Below, piece after piece: positions 25,506 through 33,279 of a DNA stretch of 64,000 bases. Within the stretch, counting starts at the first letter, position 1; each line of letters begins with the position of its first letter. Source of the DNA: Corynebacterium jeddahense. GTDB lineage: Bacteria; Actinomycetota; Actinomycetes; Mycobacteriales; Mycobacteriaceae. The notes below the pieces were generated by a model. That model worked only from the letters and a program-made list of their open reading frames with translations, did not search any database and was not told the DNA's origin. Made by a program: the position numbers and the translations under genes. The stretch is taken from NCBI RefSeq assembly GCF_028609865.1, contig NZ_CP063194.1, positions 310,001 to 374,000 of the forward strand. Reading direction: 5' to 3'.

Positions 25506-25920
25506 CGCCTCTTTAGTACGCCGGGATCATCGGGATTCGCTGCTTGCTGCGGAACCTCGACGCCTGCATGCGCGCCGGCGACGTGCCGCGGTAGTGGGTG
25601 GTGGAGGGGGAGGTTGCGTACTTCGGATTACTGGACGGTTTTCGGGAGCGTTGCTTCTCGATCCTCACACTGCCGCATTGTGGCACGAATTACACGATTG
25701 TGCTTTGTGAGTTCTCGGGAACGTTGGCGGCAAGCTCAAGAATGTTTAGGACGTGCGATGCCGTTCCGGTATGAGGGGGGAGCCGCCGGGACCACGAGGT
25801 AAAAGCCCCCCTCTCATATGACGCTGATCTTACGGGAAGCTCGGAGGGGGGTCTCGATTGATTTCAATCAAATCAAAGTTGCGTGACTTAGGCAACGGAA
25901 TGAGACAGGGGAGGGTAGCG
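25506..25920. other. 415-bp stretch without a supported gene
   Basis: Downstream of arsC the sequence turns less G+C-rich. A short reading YAGIIGIRCLLRNLDACM followed by a stop (about 25516-25594) could be a gene remnant but I cannot assign it. An 8-bp inverted repeat CCCCCCTC/GAGGGGGG (25806-25813, 25844-25851) and the small palindrome TTGATTTCAATCAA (25858-25871) precede the next gene. No RNA gene is recognisable. Confidence 0.4.
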
Positions 25921-26367
25921 ATGCACGAGGAGACGAACCGCACCAAAACCGAGCACCGGCTGCTCACATTGTCCTGCGGAAACTTGGAAACGCTGTTTAT
26001 TGTCGCGAGCACATCTCGCGACTATGCGAACGACCCTGATGCGTTTGTCTTCGTCAATATGAACACCGCGCTACTCGACGACGAGTCGCGTTTTCGGGAT
26101 CCCGCAGGAAGGTGGGCCGTCGGTCGTCTTGGTTACCGAGGTGAGACCGTTTCGAGTCTCCAGCTCGACCTCGGCACCTTCCTCGCGATCATCTACGGGG
26201 ATATCGATTTTCCGTACTTCGATGAGCTTGTTGATGCAGCGTTCAATCTGAATACCCGGTTGATGCGTCGCGGTTCCACGATGTACTCGCGCTTCCATAA
26301 CGAGAAGCTCGCGGACCTCCTGCTGGCCCCGAGGCCGTCACCTGGGACCGATAAGGTCCCGCGCTGA
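25921..26367 (+). CDS. Hypothetical protein of the accessory region
   Basis: 148 residues, no signal peptide or membrane segment. Start chosen at ATG 25921 because a strong purine-rich ribosome site AGGGGAGGG lies 5-6 nt upstream; the frame extends further upstream to 25858. Contains TLSCGNLETLFIVASTSRDY and DLGTFLAIIYGDIDFPYFDEL. I do not recognise the family. Base composition is lower in G+C than the conserved parts of the window, in line with transfer. Confidence 0.55.
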   Translation: MHEETNRTKTEHRLLTLSCGNLETLFIVASTSRDYANDPDAFVFVNMNTALLDDESRFRDPAGRWAVGRLGYRGETVSSLQLDLGTFLAIIYGDIDFPYFDELVDAAFNLNTRLMRRGSTMYSRFHNEKLADLLLAPRPSPGTDKVPR

Positions 26368-26446
26368 ATGGGGAACAAGCGGGTTTGACAAACATGTTCG
26401 AAGAAATGCTGGTAAGAACGAGGACAACTACATGAGGGGATGAACG

Positions 26447-26638
26447 ATGAAGGTTTTTAACGTTGACGCGCAGCGCTCGCCGGATGGTGTGTGGGTGCTG
26501 GAGTGTAAGGAGCTTGGCGTGGTGTCCCAGACGGACAGCCTGGACCGGGCAGAGGATGAAGTTCGCGAGGCGGTCGCGTTTCAATCTGGGCTTGCGGAAG
26601 ATGAATTTAAGATCGAGGTCACGCCGATGGAACCGTAG
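26447..26638 (+). CDS. HicB-like small protein (single-domain)
   Basis: 63 residues. The sequence GVWVLECKELGVVSQTDSLDRAEDEVREAV has the HicB antitoxin-like beta-alpha pattern (W-V-x-E-C-x-E-L-G-x-V-S-Q, then an amphipathic helix). No HicA toxin gene is beside it and no DNA-binding tail is present. It is a close paralogue (about two thirds identical over 55 residues) of the first half of the protein at 29370. A purine-rich AGGGGA precedes the ATG by about 7 nt. Confidence 0.65.
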   Translation: MKVFNVDAQRSPDGVWVLECKELGVVSQTDSLDRAEDEVREAVAFQSGLAEDEFKIEVTPMEP

Positions 26639-26662
26639 CCAGGGTTGCCGCGTCTAGTCGGT

Positions 26663-26941
26663 ATGAAGAATTCAACAAATTTACCTTGGTTGTTTACCGG
26701 TCTTTCCGTTGCGACATCACTCGGATACGCGGTCACGCTTGCTCTAGGGCCACCGAATATGACAGTGGCGGTGTTGGATTTCACCGCGAAGGCGATTGGG
26801 CCTCTAGGCGCGGCGCTGATCGCGTGGGCGGGTGTGTCGCACACGGTGTTGAACTCGCGGCTGCAAGATACCGCGAAGGAGTGGCACCAGGACCTGCGCT
26901 GGGCGTCAGAGCTGTGTGCGTCGGAGAAACTCGCCAGATAG
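26663..26941 (+). CDS. Hypothetical small membrane protein, probably truncated
   Basis: 92 residues. Two hydrophobic segments (about 8-28 and 38-62), then the hydrophilic stretch SRLQDTAKEWHQDLRWASEL. The ending shortly after this segment looks abrupt, as if the 3' part of a longer protein had been lost, which would fit the decayed surroundings; this cannot be proved without homologues. The ATG at 26663 gives a normal first helix. Confidence 0.45.
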   Translation: MKNSTNLPWLFTGLSVATSLGYAVTLALGPPNMTVAVLDFTAKAIGPLGAALIAWAGVSHTVLNSRLQDTAKEWHQDLRWASELCASEKLAR

Positions 26942-26997
26942 CTAGTCTCGCCAAACCCTCGCGCTGTACCTTAAAGCGGCGCGGGGGCCTAGCCGCT

Positions 26998-27026
26998 GGG
27001 AGACATGATCACGAGTCATGTCTCCC
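26998..27026. terminator. Inverted repeat, possible terminator after the 26663 gene
   Basis: GGGAGACATGA (26998-27008) and TCATGTCTCCC (27016-27026) are perfect 11-bp arms around a 7-nt loop. There is no T-tract, so it may instead be an element end. A second weaker repeat AGCGGC/GCCGCT lies just upstream (26975-26997). Confidence 0.5.
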
Positions 27027-27074
27027 TAAAGTGTAGCGGCAGCTTCGATTCATACAAGGGTGTCTTTGACGAAA

Positions 27075-27090
27075 GACAGCGGCGGCTGTC
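27075..27090 (-). terminator. Short hairpin 3' of the minus-strand restriction-gene fragment
   Basis: GACAGC, four-base loop, GCTGTC, followed on the minus strand by TTTCGTC. Lies 10 nt beyond the stop codon of the fragment at 27101. Confidence 0.4.
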
Positions 27091-27100
27091 GGAAACGGAA

Positions 27101-27490
27101 CTACAGCCCCCGCACAATCCGGTTCGTCTCCATCACCACCCGCGTGACCTTTCCAACCAGGTCCACGATGTAGCGCGGGTTGCCCACCTCGTCGGCCCAG
27201 TCGTTCGGGTCGTTCACAATCCCGGACGCCTTGTCTTTCTTCACCTGGTACCGGTCGATGATCCACCCCAGCGCCGAGCGCGAACCAAGTTGGTACTCCT
27301 CAGCCTCTTCAGGGATCCCCGCGATGGTCACCCGCGAGTTGTAGATCATCGTCGTCGTGTCGTTGACGTTCTTGCCCGTCTCCAGGTCCTTCTTCTTCGC
27401 CCACTTCGGCTTGATCACGCGCCACGTCTCGCGGTCGTCCGGGTCGCCCTTCACGCGCACGTCGAGAGGCAACGGCTCCAGCTCCTCGTA
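27101..27490 (-). pseudogene. C-terminal fragment of a type ISP restriction-modification / helicase protein
   Basis: About 130 codons ending at a natural stop. The segments SRSALGWIIDRYQVKKDKASGIVNDPNDW and PRYIVDLVGKVTRVVMETNRIV (read in parts) match what I know of the very C-terminus of large single-chain type ISP (LlaGI/LlaBIII-like) restriction enzymes. The upstream coding part is missing: homology stops near YEELEPL at about 27490 and a hairpin (27524-27547) marks the breakpoint. A second fragment of the same kind of gene, in the same orientation and order, lies at about 28990-29171. Confidence 0.7.
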
Positions 27491-27523
27491 ACACCAAGCG
27501 TGACAGAATATGCCGCAAAGCAA

Positions 27524-27547
27524 ACGCCCCACCTTTAGGTGAGGCGT
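27524..27547. repeat. Imperfect inverted repeat at the breakpoint of the restriction-gene fragment
   Basis: ACGCCCCACCT (27524-27534) and AGGTGAGGCGT (27537-27547) pair with one mismatch around a 2-nt loop. It sits where similarity to the restriction enzyme ends and may be a terminator or recombination scar. Confidence 0.5.
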
Positions 27548-27665
27548 CGCGATAAGTACGGCAACAGATGCGGTTACGATATCCGCTGTTCACGGGTTGT
27601 GAGTCTGAGACTCGGCCCGAGCGACGCTCGCTGTTAGTCTGCGACTATGGCTTAAGCGTCTATCT

Positions 27666-28439
27666 CTAGACTACTTCATGATGCGCTTTCGTCAACTCCG
27701 TCAAAGACTTTTTATGGCTGGTTTGGAGTTTCAGCAAGTGAGTTCGGCAATCAGCAAAGTGCGTTTCACCTAGTGCTGCAGCGATATCCTTAGCTAATCG
27801 GGCCTTTGGTGTTCTATCTTCTAGGAACCTCTCAAGTCCATGGTCTTCTATTTTCTTCCTTGTGTGAAATACGGCGCTGGCCAGAAGATCCGCAACCTGT
27901 AAAGCTGGGCAAGTTCTCGAATCTAAGCTGACTGCGGTGATTACACGCTTGTTACCAAATCGATTATTTAAGGAAGCTGCGAGTTCATCACCGTATGAGA
28001 TTCCCGCCGGGACATCAATATGATCCAGCAATGCAACGCTGACTTCGCGACGAGTAATAAGTCCACGCAGCAGTCTGTCGGTTGCAAAGAGATGCCCTTG
28101 CCACTGGTCTCTATCCGACCACGGGTCAAAATGACGCTTATCAAGCACGAAAGCTCCAAAAGTGCATCCCGAAGATACGGCCTCAGAAAAGATTTCAGAG
28201 AGAATAGGCTGGGAATTCCGATTCACTTTTGAAAATTTGATCTCGTCCGCATTAGTAAATCGATTTTTGTCTCGACATGCCTTGATAGTTCGACTAAGTT
28301 TGTCGGGATCGGTGGTTCTAACTGCCGCGGTTACGAAATGCTTGCCGAGACTCCCTTTGCTCCCCGCCTCATCTACGAAATATGCCGCCCCTTCAGCGGA
28401 AAGAGGAAGGTGAATTGTGGGAGCCGTAGATCTATTCAT
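27666..28439 (-). CDS. DUF3800 domain protein
   Basis: 257 residues. AAYFVDEAGSKG (D23, E24) near the N-terminus, VALLDHIDV in the middle and VISLDSR-like AVSLDSRTCPALQVADLLASAVF at the end correspond to the DUF3800 RNase-H-like pattern with spaced acidic residues. Members are frequent in mobile and defence-rich regions and are suspected nucleases, without proven function. Codon use is clearly more A+T-rich than in the conserved genes, which points to recent transfer. It separates the two fragments of the restriction gene. Confidence 0.75.
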   Translation of the reverse strand: MNRSTAPTIHLPLSAEGAAYFVDEAGSKGSLGKHFVTAAVRTTDPDKLSRTIKACRDKNRFTNADEIKFSKVNRNSQPILSEIFSEAVSSGCTFGAFVLDKRHFDPWSDRDQWQGHLFATDRLLRGLITRREVSVALLDHIDVPAGISYGDELAASLNNRFGNKRVITAVSLDSRTCPALQVADLLASAVFHTRKKIEDHGLERFLEDRTPKARLAKDIAAALGETHFADCRTHLLKLQTSHKKSLTELTKAHHEVV

Positions 28440-28556
28440 AGATCGATAGTATCAACATCGACCACCACACGAATATTGATGATTGGCCTGTCAGCTTGCC
28501 TTAGGGAACGCGATATAAGGCGGTTTGGTACTCGCGTTGACATCGAGTGTGGTCGG

Positions 28557-29171
28557 TCAACACTGACTGTCGTGCTTATCCGTTACCCTTCGCAATACCT
28601 CGCTGAGTAGATACTCGTTCCGACTCCCACCAGTGTCGTTGACGGAAGAGATCTTCCCGCGTTCTGCCCACTTCCGTGGCAGCTCAGGTGTCACACTCAC
28701 CCCCTGCTGGGCCAGTAACGCACAGATGACCGTCGAGTTATGGCGGGCCTCCGGGCGCGGAGCTGACGCGCCCACGCGCTTCTCGATTTGGCGGGCGATA
28801 TAGGCGGTCTGCTCGATGATGAGCTCCAGGAGATCATCGGCGGCCGGGAACTGATTCGCAATCGCCCCAGCATGCAGGGCAACAAAGTTCGCGAGACGCC
28901 GGCCGTCCTTAGTCTGGATCGTCCGGTTATGAATGTAGCGCTGCGCGTCAAGAACCATGTTGAACAACCCAGACGGGGCCTCACGGACCGGACCGAAGAC
29001 CTTGCCGCCCTCTTTACGTGACTGCTCACCTGCAGTGCGTTGATTGCCTCGAAGGTTGAACACGTAAAGGTCGGTGAAGTCCTGTTCCATCGACAAGCGA
29101 ACGCCGTCGCCGGTATTGCCATCGATCCAGCCGCCGTTGGAGACAAACGTGAGGCCAACTTGTGTCTGCAA
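28557..29171 (-). pseudogene. Chimeric reading frame: type ISP methylase-region fragment fused to an unknown C-terminal part
   Basis: The first 60 codons contain VSNGGWIDGNTGDGVRLSME and DLYVFNLRGNQRTAGEQSRK followed by EGGKVFG, which match the segment after the methyltransferase motifs in type ISP restriction enzymes. From about residue 62 the sequence switches to an unrelated, mostly helical part (LDAQRYIHNRTIQTKDGRRL, LLELIIEQTAYIARQIEKRVG) that I do not recognise. The frame is open for 204 codons, so a fusion protein may be made, but as a restriction enzyme it is broken. An alternative is that the 3' part is an independent gene. Confidence 0.55.
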
Positions 29172-29369
29172 TTGAAATCAACCTATCTCACGTAACGACG
29201 TGGGGAGGGCGTGGCAAGGGGCTTGGGGATCGGGTGTTCGAAAAGGGGGCTGGTGGGACAGTGCGACGTCAACAGATGGTTGACACTTTGCAACAAGGGG
29301 TGGTTGAAACCTGAAACAGCGTGCGGTAATTGATCAATTCAAGGATGAACTCGGAAAAGGGTGGTGGCG

Positions 29370-29747
29370 ATGAAAGTGTTTACGGTGACCGCGGAGCGCG
29401 GGGCGAGCGGCGCGTGGGTGCTGGAGTGCGACGAGCTCGGGGTCGTTTCGCAGACGAAACGTCTCGACCGTGCAGAAGATGAGGTCACAGAGGCGATCGC
29501 GTTCCAATCGGGGCTAGAGCCCGGTGATTTTGCCGTTGATGTCGTACCGGTCCTCCCCGGCGAGATTGAGCAGCTGCGCGTGCAAGCGGACGATCTCGGC
29601 GCGAAGGCCAAGGCGGCTTCGGAAAAGGCCGCCGCTGCCAGGACCGCGCTCGCGCGCAAGATGAAAGACGCGGGATTTACGCTGCGCGAGATGGGGCAAG
29701 TTTTGGGCGTTTCCTACCAGCGCGCGGCGGCGCTGGTGGCGGGGTAG
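29370..29747 (+). CDS. HicB-like domain fused to a helix-turn-helix tail
   Basis: 125 residues. Residues 1-60 are a HicB-like domain (GAWVLECDELGVVSQTKRLD, then AEDEVTEAIAFQSGL). Residues 68-95 form an Ala/Lys/Glu coiled linker, and residues 97-124 (MKDAGFTLREMGQVLGVSYQRAAAL) look like an HTH. This is the layout of an antitoxin with DNA-binding tail, but there is no adjacent toxin gene. ATG 29370 is chosen; a GTG at 29361 is alternative. Paralogue of the single-domain protein at 26447; the two copies bracket the decayed segment. Confidence 0.7.
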   Translation: MKVFTVTAERGASGAWVLECDELGVVSQTKRLDRAEDEVTEAIAFQSGLEPGDFAVDVVPVLPGEIEQLRVQADDLGAKAKAASEKAAAARTALARKMKDAGFTLREMGQVLGVSYQRAAALVAG

Positions 29748-29749
29748 GG

Positions 29750-29772
29750 GCCGGAGGGGCGTCGATACGCAA
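29750..29772 (+). repeat. Dispersed motif copy (intergenic, full form)
   Basis: GCCGGAGGGG then CGTCGATACGCAA. Occupies nearly the whole gap between the HicB-HTH stop (29747) and the convergent DUF3500 stop (29777). Confidence 0.7.
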
Positions 29773-29776
29773 CCGC

Positions 29777-31099
29777 CTAGTCGCGGCGGGTGCTGGCGCT
29801 GCTCAGGCTATCGCTGGAGCTCGACGTCGAGTTCGTGATCGCGTCGGGGAGCACGCCCGCGCCGGGAGCGCCCGGCGCCGCACCCGGGGCACCCGCGGGG
29901 CCACCGTTGCCCGGGGCGCCGCCGGGGCTGCCCATGCCCGCGCCCGGGCCGGAACCCTGCTGCTGCTCCACGGCGCCGGCGTAGTCGTTCGCCGGGTCGC
30001 GGTAGATGGTGTGCACGTGGCCCCAGCCGGAGGTGACCACGCCCGGGATGTCCGCGCCGGCGGAGCCCTGCTGGCTGGCGAACTCGATGTAGGCGCGCGG
30101 GCCGGAGATCTGGAAGTAGATGCCGTCGCCCTGGGTCATGTCGTAGACGGTGGCGCCGGACCAGTTCACGTACGTCTCGTCGAGCGTGTTGGCGATGGCC
30201 TGCATGCTGGCGTTGTTGTTCGCGTCGTCGGTGAGTGAGACCCACTGGGAGATGAGGTTGAGCAGGAGGGACTTCTGGTCGTCGTGAAGCTCGCTGCCCT
30301 TGATGCCGGTGCCGGTGGGGTAGGAGCACGTGCTGCCCGGGGCGCACACCATGTTCTGCACCTGTTCGCCCTGGTAGAGCTTGGCCTTCTGGGTGTCGTC
30401 GAGGCTGTCGTAGAAGGTGAAGGCGGCCTCGTAGATGCTGCCGAGGGCCTCGACGTCGTTGCCGTACTCGTCCGTCCACTGCGAGGGCTGCACGCCGAAG
30501 TGGGTCGGCGCGAAGGTGACCATGCCGTCGGATTCGAGGGTGGCGTTGAGGCCGAGGTGGTGGCCGCCGAACTGGAGGGTCCAGTCGCCGTTCGCGTCGG
30601 GTTCGCCGAAGAACGCGATGTAATACTGCCCCAGCGAGCCCTCGGTGGAGGAGGAGTGCTCGTGCAGGTACTCGTCGGAGGCCATGATGTCCTCGACGCG
30701 CTTGTAGGCCGCGTCGTTGAGGAGGGTGTCTAGGACGTTCATGGCGGCGTCGCGCTGCTCGTCGGTGAGGTCGCTGAGGTTCAGCCCCGCGCGCTGGACG
30801 AACGTGACGGGGAAATTGGACCAGGTGACGGTGCGGTTGGCGTCGTTGAAGTCGCCGACGAGGGCCTGCTTCTGCTCGTCGGTGAGCGTGTCCATGAAGG
30901 CCTGGGCGGCGGCAGCGGTGGCGGCGGTGGTCTGGGTGCCGGTGGTCTGGGAGGCGTTGGCGTAGGTGGCGCTCGCGGTGGCGGCGGCCGGTGTGGCGGT
31001 TGGGTTGCCGGCTGCGGAGTGGTCCGGGGCGACGGAACAGGACGCGAGGCTGACGGTGAGGGCGAGGGCCGCGCATGCGCGGGAGAATCGGTTGCTCAT
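29777..31099 (-). CDS. DUF3500 family lipoprotein
   Basis: 440 residues. Signal peptide with lipobox SLASC (Cys near 21), an Ala/Thr-rich linker, then the DUF3500 body: AQAFMDTLTDEQKQALVGDFND, TWSNFP, RAGLNLSDLTDEQRDAAMNVL, GQYYIAFFGEPDANGDW, QFGGHHLGLN. The tail is Gly/Pro/Ala-rich (about 395-425) and then Ser-rich. The family is found as secreted proteins of unknown function in many bacteria. A CATACT box lies 7 nt before the start. Confidence 0.85.
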   Translation of the reverse strand: MSNRFSRACAALALTVSLASCSVAPDHSAAGNPTATPAAATASATYANASQTTGTQTTAATAAAAQAFMDTLTDEQKQALVGDFNDANRTVTWSNFPVTFVQRAGLNLSDLTDEQRDAAMNVLDTLLNDAAYKRVEDIMASDEYLHEHSSSTEGSLGQYYIAFFGEPDANGDWTLQFGGHHLGLNATLESDGMVTFAPTHFGVQPSQWTDEYGNDVEALGSIYEAAFTFYDSLDDTQKAKLYQGEQVQNMVCAPGSTCSYPTGTGIKGSELHDDQKSLLLNLISQWVSLTDDANNNASMQAIANTLDETYVNWSGATVYDMTQGDGIYFQISGPRAYIEFASQQGSAGADIPGVVTSGWGHVHTIYRDPANDYAGAVEQQQGSGPGAGMGSPGGAPGNGGPAGAPGAAPGAPGAGVLPDAITNSTSSSSDSLSSASTRRD

Positions 31100-31211
31100 G
31101 CGGATGAGTATGCAGGCACCTACTTAAATTACGCGGGTACCTACGCATCTGTTGTCCGAGAGTTTGCTGTACAGTTGCTGTATGGGGTGCGCTGGGGAAA
31201 CTAGCCCATGG

Positions 31212-32351
31212 CTAGAACAGTTCCCGCACCGCCGCGCGATCCACCTTCCCCGGCCCGAGCTGCGGCAGCGCCGGCACGACCTTGAGCTCCTTCGGCACCT
31301 GCCAGTGCGCGATCTCGCCCGCGTCCTCCGCCTCCGCGAGGGCGTCGAGGATGTCGGGCACGCTTGCAGACCCGGTGTACGCGGCGCAGATCCGCTCGCC
31401 GAGTCGGGCATCTTGCTTGCCGACGACGCAAGCGGCGGTCACGCCGTCGATACGTAGCAGCGCGTTCTCGAGCACCTCCGGGTGCAGCTTGAGCCCGCCG
31501 GAGTCGATGACATGATCGACGCGGCCGAGGACCGTGAGGTGGCCGCTGTGGAGCGAACCCGCGTCGGAGGTGCGGAACCAGCCGTCGGCGAGGTCCGGCG
31601 AGTCGAGGTTGCGGTAGCCGCGCGCGACCATGGGGCCGCCGAGGTGGATGCGCCCGCCGCTGACCTTGACGCGCGCGCCGGCGATGGGGCGGCCGTCGTA
31701 AACGCAGCCGCCGGAGGTCTCGCTCGACCCGTACGTGGTCACGGCGTTGATGCGCAGCTTGCGGGCCGAATCGAGCAGCCGCGGGTTCGTGGCCGCGCCG
31801 CCGACGAGCACGGCGTCGAAGGTGCGCAGCGCGTCGATGCCTTGGAGCGTGGAGGTCGCCTTCGCCAGCTGCATAGGGGTGAGCGCGGTGTAGGTGCGCT
31901 CGCCGGTGCGGGCGAGCTCCGTGGCGCGGGCGGCGAACTCGGCGACGCTGAAGCCGCGCGAGAGGTCCACGAACGCGGGCTCGACGCCGGCGACCATGCT
32001 GCGCACGAGCACCTGGATCCCCGCGATGTAGGCCGCCGGCATGGCCAGCAGCCACTGGCCCGCGCCGCCGAGCGCCTGGTGGGTGGCGTCCGCGCTGGCG
32101 ATGAGGTTCGCGGGCGTGAGCAGCGCGCCCTTCGGAGTGCCCGTGGAGCCGGAGGTGGCCACGACGAGGGCGATGTCGTCGTCGACGGGCGCGCCGGGTT
32201 TCAGCGTGTTGCGCAGCAGGTTCGTGCGCGCCGGGTCGTTGGCAGGCACAGGCAGCAGCGTGCGCTGGCCGGTCAGGGCCTCTTCCAGCGCGGGGATAAT
32301 CGCCAGCGGGTTGGCGGGGTCGACGGGGAGAAGTTCCAGCAGGTGGGTCAC
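31212..32351 (-). CDS. menE: o-succinylbenzoate-CoA ligase
   Basis: 379 residues, short compared with the usual 450-500, as is typical in actinobacteria. The AMP-binding P-loop is VVATSGSTGTPKGALL, followed by TTYGSSETSGGCVYDG, the core RTSDAG, the hinge LGRVDHVIDSGGLKLHPEVLE and the C-terminal GPGKVDRAAV with the catalytic lysine. It activates o-succinylbenzoate with ATP and CoA for menaquinone synthesis. GTG start at 32351 overlaps the yhfC stop by 4 nt, so the two genes are co-translated. Confidence 0.92.
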   Translation of the reverse strand: MTHLLELLPVDPANPLAIIPALEEALTGQRTLLPVPANDPARTNLLRNTLKPGAPVDDDIALVVATSGSTGTPKGALLTPANLIASADATHQALGGAGQWLLAMPAAYIAGIQVLVRSMVAGVEPAFVDLSRGFSVAEFAARATELARTGERTYTALTPMQLAKATSTLQGIDALRTFDAVLVGGAATNPRLLDSARKLRINAVTTYGSSETSGGCVYDGRPIAGARVKVSGGRIHLGGPMVARGYRNLDSPDLADGWFRTSDAGSLHSGHLTVLGRVDHVIDSGGLKLHPEVLENALLRIDGVTAACVVGKQDARLGERICAAYTGSASVPDILDALAEAEDAGEIAHWQVPKELKVVPALPQLGPGKVDRAAVRELF

Positions 32352-33157
32352 TTGGCGGGCGTTTCGTTCTCGAGGGGGTTCGTGGGAGCGGTGCGGGCGA
32401 AGGCCTTGCGCGACAACGGGCCGTCGATAATTGCCCAAAGTCCCGCGGCTGTGAGTGCGGTGAGTAGCACGTACATCACCGGCACGCTGTGGGGTGCGAC
32501 GAGCACGGCGACGGCGTTGAACCCGATGTGGCACACCACAGCCAGCGCCCAGAGCTGCCAGCGGCGCTCGCGCACCGCGCGCAGCACGATCAGGGTAAAC
32601 ACCACGTGTGCGGCGATCGCGAGCGCACGCTCGTACCAGCTTGCGGCGATCATTCCCAAGCCGATGTTCTGCAGCGCCTCAATCTGCTCTGCAATGGCCT
32701 GCGCGGTGGCAGGGTCGTCGTTTCCGGTGGCCTGCGCCTTGATTGCGTCGCCGGTGGTCAGCAGCATGATGTTGCCGGCAAACAGGTTGGTGAAGAGCAG
32801 CAGCGCCTCTATGCCGCCGTGGCCCAGGCCGAAGCCGACGCCGTCGTTCCACTCGCGGGTGTTCTTGTCCCAGAATCGCAGCACGATCCAGCGAGCGGTC
32901 TCCTCGAACAAACCGGAGGTGACCAGGAACAGTGCCGTGGTCAGGGCGGTGGCCGTCGCTGGATCGAATGTCTTGCTGAACAGGAACTGCAGCGGGATCA
33001 CCAATGCAAACCTGGCCAACTGCGACAGCGGGAACGCCAGCGCGCCCCAGCCGAGCGACGCCCACCTGAAGCCGAGCCTGCGTTTTGCCACAAACCACGC
33101 GGCCAGCACGAGGGCGACCAAGCCCACGAACTGCAGAATGAGAAGGCCCAACGTCAT
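32348..33157 (-). CDS. YhfC-family intramembrane protease-like protein
   Basis: 269 residues, seven to eight membrane helices. Conserved polar residues lie in membrane segments: TSGLFEETARWIVLRF (two glutamates), GFGLGHGGIEALLLF (His and Glu) and AAHVVFTLIVL, the hallmarks of the YhfC family, which belongs to the CPBP/APH-1-like glutamic intramembrane protease group. Substrates are unknown. It is the first gene of an operon with menE. A TATCGT box (complement of 33165-33170) ends 7 nt before the ATG. A TTTATGA-type palindrome lies upstream. Confidence 0.8.
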   Translation of the reverse strand: MTLGLLILQFVGLVALVLAAWFVAKRRLGFRWASLGWGALAFPLSQLARFALVIPLQFLFSKTFDPATATALTTALFLVTSGLFEETARWIVLRFWDKNTREWNDGVGFGLGHGGIEALLLFTNLFAGNIMLLTTGDAIKAQATGNDDPATAQAIAEQIEALQNIGLGMIAASWYERALAIAAHVVFTLIVLRAVRERRWQLWALAVVCHIGFNAVAVLVAPHSVPVMYVLLTALTAAGLWAIIDGPLSRKAFARTAPTNPLENETPAK

Positions 33158-33192
33158 GGCAGAAACGATACCGCTGCGGTCGTGGCGGGTCG

Positions 33193-33225
33193 TTTATGAC
33201 TCTTTATGAATCGACGATTCATAAA
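33193..33225. promoter_or_regulatory. Operator-like repeats upstream of yhfC-menE: three TTTATGA half-sites
   Basis: TTTATGAATCG, A, CGATTCATAAA (33203-33225) is a perfect palindrome with 11-bp arms. It is preceded by another TTTATGA followed by CTC (33193-33202). The order TTTATGACTCTTTATGA matches TTTATATCTCTTTATAA upstream of menC at 14 of 17 bases. Confidence 0.6.
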
Positions 33226-33279
33226 CCCCGCTCCTAGTCACCTGTAACGCAGATCTCACCGCCCACCGATAAAACAGGC

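Noticed and set aside
26942..27100. Small RNA or riboswitch between 26941 and 27101
   Set aside because: Several inverted repeats are present, but none matches a known riboswitch layout and there is no clear promoter, so I report only the hairpins.
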